Source: Candidatus Sumerlaeia bacterium (GTDB lineage: Bacteria; Sumerlaeota; Sumerlaeia; JADFCW01). Taken from it: 37,983 nt of DNA. The stretch lies in contig JAOAGV010000015.1 in assembly GCA_026415575.1 (NCBI GenBank), forward strand, positions 20,943 through 58,925. The letters are read 5' to 3'. The notes below the pieces were generated by a model. That model did no database searches. It was not told the DNA's origin and saw only the letters and a list, made by a program, of their open reading frames with translations. This document shows, one piece after another, positions 24,492 through 31,499 of the stretch. The translations under genes and the position numbers were made by a program. The stretch's first letter is position 1, and every line of letters starts with the position of its first letter.

Positions 24492-25901
24492 ATGAGCGTT
24501 CAAAGCCCATCGCTTCTTCTGATCGAGGACGACGCATCGTTTGCCGAACGTCTCAGCCGCAATCTGGCCCTCGAAGGATTCCGGTGCGATATAGCCGCGA
24601 CAGGCCGCGATGCCCTCGACCGCCTCGCTGCACATTCCTACGACCTTGTTGTTACCGACATTCGCATGCCCGACATTGACGGCCTTGAAATCATCCGACG
24701 AATCCGTTCGGGCGCCGAACCGCGTGTGGACAGCACTGTCCCGCTGGTGGTTTTGACCTCGGTCAACGATGTAAAGACGGCTGTCGAGGCCATGCGCGGG
24801 GGGGCGGCCGACTATATCACAAAGGAGAGCGAGCGGCCGGAAATTGTGGTCCGCCTGCGGCGCGTCCTCGAACAAAGCCGCCTGCTCGACGAAAACCGCC
24901 TGCTTAAAGACCAGCTGGCACGTGCAACCGAGTTCAGCGAACTCATCGGCCGGAGCGGGGCCATGCAGCGGATTCAAGAGGAAATCGCCCAAGCCGCCGG
25001 CGGCGAGGCGACGGTCTTGTGCACGGGCGAGATCGGTGTCGGCAAGGAACTGGTGGCGCGGGCGATTCATCGCGCCAGCGCTCGGGCCGACGGCCCATTT
25101 GTGGACCTAAACTGCGCCGCCCTGCCCGATGAGAATTTGCTCCTGTCCGAGCTATTCGGACATGAGCGCGGGGCTTTCACGGACGCCAAAGCGATGAAAA
25201 AAGGCCGCTTCGAGCTGGCTCAGGGCGGCACGCTGTTGCTCGATGAAATTTCTGACCTTTCCCCCAATGCCCAAGGTAAGTTGCTTCGCGTCATCGAGAC
25301 GCGCCAGTTCAGCCGGCTTGGCGGATTACGGACACTGGACGTGGACTGCCGGATTATTTGCGCCACCAACGCCGACCTTGGCGAGGCGGTCGCTCAAGGC
25401 CGTTTCCGCGAAGATCTTTTCTATCGGATCAATGTGTTTCCAATCCGGGTGCCGCCGCTGCGCGAGCGGGCCGAGGATATTCCGATGCTGGCACGGTATT
25501 TTGTGCAGCAATTTGCAGAAAAATACCGTCGTCCGGAACCGGTATTTGACGAGGCGGCCATGCAAAGACTGTGCGCCTACTCATGGCCGGGAAATGTGCG
25601 CGAATTACGCAACTTCTGCGAACGGCTCGCGATTCGCATGAAAAACCCGCTAATAGACCCGCAATTGATTGCTGAATGCGGGTTGCCCGACGCACGCCCG
25701 GTTGCAACCGCTTCTGTGGAAATCCCAGACGAGGGACTCAATCTCGATCAAATGGAGAAGGAGTTGGTGGTTGCCGCTCTTGAAAAGACCGGTTGGAATC
25801 AAAAGCGGGCGGCACAGTTGTTGGGAATCTCGGTGGATCGGATGAATTCGAGAGTCAAAAAATGGGGCCTGCGGCATCCAACGTGGAAGGTGCACAAGTG
25901 A
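24492..25901 (+). CDS. Sigma-54-dependent NtrC-family response regulator
   Basis: This is a 469-aa regulator. The receiver domain (6-130) has the acidic pair D13/D14, phosphoacceptor D56 in VTDIRMP, T89 and K111. The AAA+ domain (150-385) has Walker A GEIGVGKE (179-186), the sigma-54-contacting loop GAFTDA (227-232, usual GAFTGA), Walker B LLLDE (248-252) and the RxDLFYRINVFPI sensor region. A Fis-type helix-turn-helix (KTGWNQKRAAQLLGISVDRM) closes the protein. It should drive sigma-54 promoters when phosphorylated. No histidine kinase is adjacent, so the partner is elsewhere. The ATG is chosen at the start of the receiver fold; an earlier in-frame TTG (24450) lacks support. Confidence 0.93.
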   Translation: MSVQSPSLLLIEDDASFAERLSRNLALEGFRCDIAATGRDALDRLAAHSYDLVVTDIRMPDIDGLEIIRRIRSGAEPRVDSTVPLVVLTSVNDVKTAVEAMRGGAADYITKESERPEIVVRLRRVLEQSRLLDENRLLKDQLARATEFSELIGRSGAMQRIQEEIAQAAGGEATVLCTGEIGVGKELVARAIHRASARADGPFVDLNCAALPDENLLLSELFGHERGAFTDAKAMKKGRFELAQGGTLLLDEISDLSPNAQGKLLRVIETRQFSRLGGLRTLDVDCRIICATNADLGEAVAQGRFREDLFYRINVFPIRVPPLRERAEDIPMLARYFVQQFAEKYRRPEPVFDEAAMQRLCAYSWPGNVRELRNFCERLAIRMKNPLIDPQLIAECGLPDARPVATASVEIPDEGLNLDQMEKELVVAALEKTGWNQKRAAQLLGISVDRMNSRVKKWGLRHPTWKVHK

Positions 25902-26389
25902 AGGACCGAACAACAAGGACCGGCCCGACCGTGCCAAGTTTGGGCACCGCCCAAAACGAGTTTATGCCGGGCCCCATGTCCATAGCGTCTACTTTTGCAC
26001 CAAAAACCACCCCCTTAAAAGGCAGGACGCGGGGAAGTTATTCCCCGCGCCTTAGTCCCTTAGGAGGAAGGAGTTTACTTGAGGCCAACAGAGGACCTTG
26101 CGGAAGGATAGGTAGTAGTGCGTGCTTATATTATCCTCGCAGGCCGGAGGTAACCTCCTTCTGGGCGCGCCTCATTTGGGCTGCCAAAGGTAATTGCAAG
26201 AATCATTCCTAACAAGAAAGGTCCAATATCCATCTGAAAATTATTCTGCAAGAAAAAAATGAATCCGACTCGATTTTTTAAAATCCTGAAAAAAAACAAC
26301 TTATACAAATCAGGTAGCAAAACATTATTTGTGTGTGGCAACTAGAACATCATCTAGAACATTTTAACACTGCGGGGAGCTATTTCAAA
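25902..26389. other. 488-bp gene-free region with structured and AT-rich halves
   Basis: The first part contains hairpins: CGCGGGGAA-GTTA-TTCCCCGCG (26028-26049); AGGATA (26105-26110) with TATCCT (26132-26137), extended by TGCG/CGCA; and GGAGG-TAA-CCTCC (26146-26158). The second part, from ~26200 to ~26370, is strikingly A+T-rich for this genome. It holds a direct repeat CTAGAACAT at 26342-26350 and 26354-26362 (12-bp period). No tRNA, SRP RNA, tmRNA or RNase P signature was recognised. A non-coding RNA or a long regulatory leader for the deacetylase gene is possible. Confidence 0.4.
26028..26049 (+). terminator. Strong hairpin downstream of the response-regulator gene
   Basis: A perfect 9-bp stem with GTTA loop, 126 bp after the regulator stop. 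There is no clean T-run after it (CCTTAGTCCCTTA), so termination is only possible; it may instead be part of a structured RNA. Confidence 0.35.
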
Positions 26390-27385
26390 GTGAGATTCTT
26401 TTTTCAGCTTCACTTTCTCAAATCGTTTGGACCATGCCGCAACGGTAGGCACAGCAGTCAGATTCTGGCGGGCATTTCTGTCCTGCTCATGACTGCTTGG
26501 TCGCAGCCGTTTTACGGTGCTACGGCCAAGAAGCCGGCAGGTACAAGCGGGAAAACCGTTAAAACAGAGGCCACCTCGGGTTTGCAGCCAACCCCTCAGC
26601 CTTTGCCGGCAATGCAAACACCGGCCGTTCGGGCGATCACGCACGGCGACCGCGAAGTCCCGATGATTGCCTTGACATTCGATGACGCACCGCATCCGCA
26701 ATATGTGCCCCGGCTTCTGGCTCTTTTTCGCGCGGAAGACGTGCGGGCGACCTTTTTTCTGGTGGGGGAACAGTTGAAGCTGTTTCCGGACGTAGCGCGG
26801 GCCATCGTGGCCGACGGCCATGAAATCGGCAACCACTCGTTGAGCCACAAGAACGCTGTGCGCGCGTCGGCCGCCTCGGTCGAGGAGGAAATCGTCGGCA
26901 TGCAGCGGCTGGTCAAGGAGCTGCTTGGCGTCAAGCCCGCGGTGTATCGTCCGCCGTTCGGCAATGTTTCCGCCGAGGTCAAGCGGATCTGTGAGCGCGA
27001 GAATCTCGCCATTGTTACGTGGGATGTGGATACCAACGACTGGCGTTCGGGCACGACTCGAGAAATGATTGTCCGAAACGTGCTCGACACCGCAACCAGC
27101 GGCTCGATAGTTCTTTTTCACGCCACGCATTTGAAAACCGTCGAGGCGGTGGCTGATTTGATTCCCATTCTTCGATTCCGGAAATTGCAGATGGTCACAC
27201 TGTCGGATTTGCTGGCGGCGAAATCAGCACGTCCCGCCAAGCCGCGCTTGGCTCCGCATCAGGCGGGGCCGGTGACTTTGCAGTTGTGGGATACGCCGGC
27301 CAACAACAAGCCACCGGCGGCTGCGCCCGCGCCTGTTGCCCCTTCGACCCACTCCATCCAAATGCCGGTCTTGCCGCTGCCGTGA
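26390..27385 (+). CDS. Exported polysaccharide deacetylase (NodB domain, CE4)
   Basis: This is a 331-aa protein. GTG 26390 is chosen because GGGGAG lies 10 nt upstream and it leads into a hydrophobic export segment (QILAGISVLLMTAWSQPFYGA); the longer frame from 26333 lacks a ribosome binding site. The NodB domain (~85-280) shows the CE4 motifs: TFDDAP (D98, D99), NHSLSH (H149, H153), RPPFG, DVDTNDW and IVLFHAT (usual I-V-L-x-H-D). It removes N-acetyl groups from peptidoglycan, chitin-like or exopolysaccharide sugars outside the inner membrane. The C-terminus is a Pro/Ala-rich low-complexity tail. The sulfatase-fold gene follows after 12 bp, probably in one operon. Confidence 0.88.
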   Translation: MRFFFQLHFLKSFGPCRNGRHSSQILAGISVLLMTAWSQPFYGATAKKPAGTSGKTVKTEATSGLQPTPQPLPAMQTPAVRAITHGDREVPMIALTFDDAPHPQYVPRLLALFRAEDVRATFFLVGEQLKLFPDVARAIVADGHEIGNHSLSHKNAVRASAASVEEEIVGMQRLVKELLGVKPAVYRPPFGNVSAEVKRICERENLAIVTWDVDTNDWRSGTTREMIVRNVLDTATSGSIVLFHATHLKTVEAVADLIPILRFRKLQMVTLSDLLAAKSARPAKPRLAPHQAGPVTLQLWDTPANNKPPAAAPAPVAPSTHSIQMPVLPLP

Positions 27386-27397
27386 TAGGCTATTCCT

Positions 27398-29626
27398 ATG
27401 AGGCGTCGCGAGTGGATTTTTTGCGTTCTTCTGTCGGTTGCGGCCTTTGTCGGGGCCGGCGTCATTCACAATTATGAGCATGTTGCCAAAGCCGTCGCCC
27501 TGCTGCGCGAGTTCCGCGAACCGGATGCCTCGCTGCGGCTGCCCGCAACGCCGTATATTATTGTCTTTCTGCGGATTGCCATATTCCATGTGCTGATCGC
27601 GATACCTATCGGTCTGCTTTTGGCTGCGGCGGCCCATGGGCTGGTTCGGCCGGCCGGACAGGCGGGCATCCGAAAGGGGGTATTTTACCGCACCTATCTG
27701 GTTCTGCTCGCGGGTGTTTTGACTTATCTGCACCTGTGGGCGATAACCCAATATCCGGGGCTGTTCAAGAACTCGTGGCAGTATGCGTGGTTTGCAGGCA
27801 GTTCGTTTTGGGCCTTTGTGGTCGTGCAGGCCGGCCGGGTTGCCGCGGCGCTTTTGGTTTTGGTCTTGGTGTTGAAGTATCGTGGAGCAATCCGCACCGC
27901 CGTTGTAACATCGCGAAGTGTTCGCGCAGTGCTGCTCGGAGCGGTCGGCGCGGGGTGCGCGATTGCCGGGGTTGTGGGACTTTGGCCGTTGGTTGGCCGG
28001 AAGCCGCCGGCCAATCGGGGGCCGAATGTGGTTTTTATCGGCGTGGATTCGGTTCGGCCCGACCATCTTTCGGCGCTAGGCTATCCGCGACCAACCACGC
28101 CAAACATAGATGCCTTTCTCAAGGATGCGGTGCGGTTTGATCAGGCCTTTGTGCCGATGGCGCGCACGTATCCCTCGTGGATGGCAATCCTGACCGGCTG
28201 TTATCCCTCGCGCAACGGCGTCCAGTTTGATCTACCGCCGCCGGAGCTGTATCATCCGGTGGTGCCGACGCTGGCGCAGTATTTCAGGCATCGCGGGTAT
28301 TCGACGGCTTTCTTTTTGAACAACACCAACTACGCATGGATAGAACCGACGCTGGGTTTCGATCGCATTGTTCAGCCCGAGCACAACGCCGTGGATTTTT
28401 ACCTCAGCCATGCACAGCCGTCGGCGATTCTCTATTACAGCTTGCTGAACAATCCGCTCGGCTGGCTCATCGAGCCGGGGCTTCGCTGGAACGCTGCCTA
28501 TGCGCCGCTGTATCGCCCGGAACTGTTCGACCGCGAGGTCGTGGCGCATTGGGAAGACATGAAACAGGCCGGGGCATTCCTGACCGTCGTTCACATGTGC
28601 AATATTCATGTTCCCTACAGTGTGAACTATCCCTACTCGACGTATTTCGCGCCGTCGTTCGGTCCGGTCTCCTGCCGCTTCACATACCGGTTGCTTGTGG
28701 AGGAAATCGCGCGTCGAAAACAAATCGCCGCAATCGGATCGCCGGCCGAACGGGCCCGCATCTTTGTTCAGGAAATCAATCTCTACGACGCACTTCTGCG
28801 CTCCAACGACGACAGCGTCGGTCGGATTCTCGACGGTCTGAAGCACGCCGGTCTCTATGACAACAGCCTCATTGTCCTGCTCTCCGACCACGGCGAGCAT
28901 CTCTTCAAACGCGGGCTGCGTTACCGCTATCTGAACGCCAATCACGGAAACCACTTGTGGGGCGACGAGGACTTGCGGATAGTGCTGGCGATCAAATTCC
29001 CGCAGCAGAAGTACGCGGGGCGCGTGGTGAAAAGTCTTGTCCGTTCGATTGACATCACCCCCACCCTTCTCGATGCCCTTGACCTGCCGCCCATCGGCCC
29101 GACCGACGGCGTTTCGCTGATCCCGGCCATTGAGGGCCGCGCCACCTCGCCCGGCCTGATTGCTTACGCCGAAACCGAACTTACCACCGACGACTACTTC
29201 ATCTCGCGACACCTCGGATATGCCTTTGACAACTACTTTGATCTCCATTATGTCGAGGACTTGCGCATTTACAAAAAACTGGAGCATATTCCCAACCTCG
29301 TGTTGTCCAAAGACCGGATGGTGCGCGACGAACGATGGAAATTGATCAGCTATCCGGTGGTTGGCGACGGACTGACCTTCTACACCGAATTGTTCGACGT
29401 AACAGCCGACCCGAACAACCTGCGCGATGTGGCGACCAGTCATCCCGCCGAGGTCAAACGCCTGCGTGCCGCGCTCTGGCCGCATATCGAAACCGACTGG
29501 AAGCGCTGGGCCGGCGGCCTGCCCAAGGACTTGCCGGTTTCGACCGGCTCGGTGCACGTTGACCTGTCGCGTTTCTGGAAGGCAAACGCCAAAACGTCGG
29601 ACAAGCCGGCCGAAGCATTGGAGTGA
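27398..29626 (+). CDS. Membrane-bound alkaline-phosphatase-superfamily enzyme with Thr at the nucleophile position
   Basis: This is a 742-aa protein. About five transmembrane helices (residues ~5-205) precede a large periplasmic sulfatase-fold domain (~212-720). Metal motifs are present: GVDSVRPDH (D217), LLSDHGEH (D497, H498) and NHGNH. Classical sulfatases have C/S-x-P-S-R at the nucleophile; here the motif is T-Y-P-S-W followed by MAILTG, so T257 replaces Cys/Ser and Arg is replaced by Trp. Thr nucleophiles and this membrane-plus-domain layout are known from LtaS and phosphoethanolamine/phosphoglycerol transferases. It is therefore more likely to transfer or remove a phospho-group on an envelope polymer than to hydrolyse sulfate. 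It lies 12 bp after the polysaccharide deacetylase gene. Confidence 0.8.
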   Translation: MRRREWIFCVLLSVAAFVGAGVIHNYEHVAKAVALLREFREPDASLRLPATPYIIVFLRIAIFHVLIAIPIGLLLAAAAHGLVRPAGQAGIRKGVFYRTYLVLLAGVLTYLHLWAITQYPGLFKNSWQYAWFAGSSFWAFVVVQAGRVAAALLVLVLVLKYRGAIRTAVVTSRSVRAVLLGAVGAGCAIAGVVGLWPLVGRKPPANRGPNVVFIGVDSVRPDHLSALGYPRPTTPNIDAFLKDAVRFDQAFVPMARTYPSWMAILTGCYPSRNGVQFDLPPPELYHPVVPTLAQYFRHRGYSTAFFLNNTNYAWIEPTLGFDRIVQPEHNAVDFYLSHAQPSAILYYSLLNNPLGWLIEPGLRWNAAYAPLYRPELFDREVVAHWEDMKQAGAFLTVVHMCNIHVPYSVNYPYSTYFAPSFGPVSCRFTYRLLVEEIARRKQIAAIGSPAERARIFVQEINLYDALLRSNDDSVGRILDGLKHAGLYDNSLIVLLSDHGEHLFKRGLRYRYLNANHGNHLWGDEDLRIVLAIKFPQQKYAGRVVKSLVRSIDITPTLLDALDLPPIGPTDGVSLIPAIEGRATSPGLIAYAETELTTDDYFISRHLGYAFDNYFDLHYVEDLRIYKKLEHIPNLVLSKDRMVRDERWKLISYPVVGDGLTFYTELFDVTADPNNLRDVATSHPAEVKRLRAALWPHIETDWKRWAGGLPKDLPVSTGSVHVDLSRFWKANAKTSDKPAEALE

Positions 29627-29667
29627 AGGCAGAAGCGCCCCCAATTGCGAGAAAAGGATGGAATGCA

Positions 29668-30189
29668 ATGGAGACAGTCAGAAACCAAAAGAATAGTCAG
29701 GCCGCTGGGCACCGATTGCTGGCGATTGTGGCATTGTTTCCTTTGGCGGCAGGGCTTTGGAGTTCCGCCTGCCGGTCGAAATCCGAACCGGAGAAAACGC
29801 CGAGTCCCGCTTCTATTTTCTCGAAACGGATTACGGACAACTTCGCCGCGATCAAGCGTTGCTTGGATCAAATCAAATCCGATGCCGCGCTTCCGCCCGA
29901 GCGGCTTGTGGAGCTTTACAATCGAATTCACGAGTGCTGCGGCGATTTGCTGGGAAAAAACACGGCCCAGCCCGTGCCAACGGCCCAAGACTGGGGAAAT
30001 ATTGCAGAAGAGGCCTATCAGCAGTTGATGCGGGCGATTCGGGCCGTGGAAACCAACGCGGCGCTGTGCCGCGACTATGCCCGCAAAGGCCGCCTCGATA
30101 TTCTGGAAGTGCAGCGCATGACCCTGATCGAGAAGGCGGAAGCGATGAACCGTCTGGTTGAAAAACTGGGCGCGCCAAACCGTCCCTGA
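29668..30189 (+). CDS. Small exported or lipoprotein-like protein of unknown function
   Basis: This is a 173-aa protein. ATG 29668 has AAGGA 9 nt upstream, better than the GTG at 29623 that overlaps the previous stop. A hydrophobic N-terminus (LLAIVALFPLAAGLW) ends in SSACRSKSEPEK, which resembles a lipoprotein cleavage site but lacks the usual Leu at -3. The rest is mostly helical and charged (FSKRITDNFAAIKRCLDQI, EVQRMTLIEKAEAMNRLVEKL), with several Cys residues. No family is recognised. It is probably the third gene of the deacetylase-phosphatase-fold operon. Confidence 0.62.
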   Translation: METVRNQKNSQAAGHRLLAIVALFPLAAGLWSSACRSKSEPEKTPSPASIFSKRITDNFAAIKRCLDQIKSDAALPPERLVELYNRIHECCGDLLGKNTAQPVPTAQDWGNIAEEAYQQLMRAIRAVETNAALCRDYARKGRLDILEVQRMTLIEKAEAMNRLVEKLGAPNRP

Positions 30190-30291
30190 CGCGGGAATCC
30201 TCTATTGCATCCGGCCGGATCACCGGATAAGATTTGTTCATCTTGCCGTTGGCTTTTCTCATTCTGAAAAAAGAAACAGCGCGGAGGAATC

Positions 30292-31260
30292 ATGCAGACC
30301 ATAGCGGTGATGACCAGCGGCGGCGATGCGCCGGGAATGAATACGTGCCTGCGGGCCGTTGTGCGCACGGCCATCCACGAGGGATTGCGGATTGTAGGCA
30401 TTCGCCGCGCCTATCAAGGCATGATCGAGGGTGACTTCGTCGAGATGGATGCCCGCTCGGTCAGCGGCATCCTCAATCGCGGAGGAACGATTCTAAAGGC
30501 GGGGCGAAGCGAAGAGTTCCTCACAAAAGAGGGGCAGCGGCGCGCCGTCGAGCAATTAAAAAAAGCCGGCATCGAGGGGATTGTCTGTATCGGCGGCGAC
30601 GGCTCGTTTCGCGGCGCCATCGCGCTCGAACGCGACTGGGATGTCCGCGTCGTCGGTGTGCCCGGCACCATTGACAACGACCTTTACGGCACCGACCACA
30701 CCATCGGCTATGCGACCGCCATTCAGACGGCCATGGAGGCCATAGATAAAATTCGCGACACAGCTGATTCGCACGACTATATGTTCATTGTCGAGGTGAT
30801 GGGCCGCCACGCCGGCTTCATCGCCGAGGCGGTGGGATTTGCCTGCGGGGCCGAGGCCATTCTGACGCCGGAAAGCCCGACAGACCTTGCCGCTCTCCAT
30901 GCCATGCTTGACTATGCCCGCGAGCGCGGCAAGAAAAGCTGCATCGTCGTGGTGGCCGAGGGCGACGAGGCCGGCAATGCCTTCGAGATTCAGCGCAAAC
31001 TGAACCTCGAACCCGAACATCATGTGCGCGTGACGGTTCTCGGGCATATTCAGCGCGGAGGCTCGCCGTCGGCATTCGACCGCATTCTGGCCGGCCGACT
31101 CGGCTACGCGGCCGTACATGCGCTGCTCGAAGGACGGCGAAATGTCATGGCAGGCATCGTGGCAGACAAGGTTGTCTTCACGCCGCTGGAAGAGGCCGTG
31201 ACCCGACGAAAAGAAAGTCCGGCGCGATTGCTCGAAATCGCAGCCGTGTTGGCAACCTGA
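30292..31260 (+). CDS. pfkA: ATP-dependent 6-phosphofructokinase
   Basis: This is a 322-aa cytosolic glycolytic enzyme that phosphorylates fructose-6-phosphate. The ATP site TSGGDAPGMN is at the N-terminus. GGDGS places G104 where ATP enzymes have Gly and pyrophosphate enzymes Asp, and PGTIDND (not PKTIDND) also indicates ATP use. D128 is in the catalytic TIDND. Substrate residues follow in MGRHAGFIA and the HIQRGGSPSAFDR loop. Length matches E. coli PfkA (320 aa). It has its own ribosome binding site (GCGGAGGAATC) and a 102-bp gap upstream. Confidence 0.96.
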   Translation: MQTIAVMTSGGDAPGMNTCLRAVVRTAIHEGLRIVGIRRAYQGMIEGDFVEMDARSVSGILNRGGTILKAGRSEEFLTKEGQRRAVEQLKKAGIEGIVCIGGDGSFRGAIALERDWDVRVVGVPGTIDNDLYGTDHTIGYATAIQTAMEAIDKIRDTADSHDYMFIVEVMGRHAGFIAEAVGFACGAEAILTPESPTDLAALHAMLDYARERGKKSCIVVVAEGDEAGNAFEIQRKLNLEPEHHVRVTVLGHIQRGGSPSAFDRILAGRLGYAAVHALLEGRRNVMAGIVADKVVFTPLEEAVTRRKESPARLLEIAAVLAT

Positions 31261-31294
31261 TCCGGAAGATTGTGTCCTCCGTCTTCCCCGCAAC

Positions 31295-31326
31295 CCATGG
31301 AGGGTCGGGTTCCACCCCGACCGCAT
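31295..31326. repeat. REP-like hairpin element, copy 2
   Basis: The 32 nt are identical to copy 1 at 16499-16530, with stem GGTCGGG/CCCGACC. It lies 35 bp after the pfkA stop and could also act as a transcript-end hairpin. The rest of the 239-bp gap shows no gene. Confidence 0.75.
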
Positions 31327-31499
31327 GGGATTTCTCTCCTCAATGGGCAACCCGCAGAGACAGAATCACTGAACCGTCCAAAGCCAAAAAGAGGCCATCC
31401 CACCCACAACTTCCCGATCTATCCTGCATGGGATGATTCTTTCTTCCTGCTTGAAAGCGACCGCCGGCCCTTTCACAGTATCGCTTACGAGGGTGAACT

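Noticed and set aside
25793-26212. Reading frame spanning the end of the response regulator and the following hairpins
   Set aside because: It overlaps a solid gene in another frame and reads through strong hairpins; no domain is visible.
30190-30291. Gap before pfkA checked for a promoter or leader
   Set aside because: Apart from the ribosome binding site no convincing -35/-10 pair or hairpin was found.
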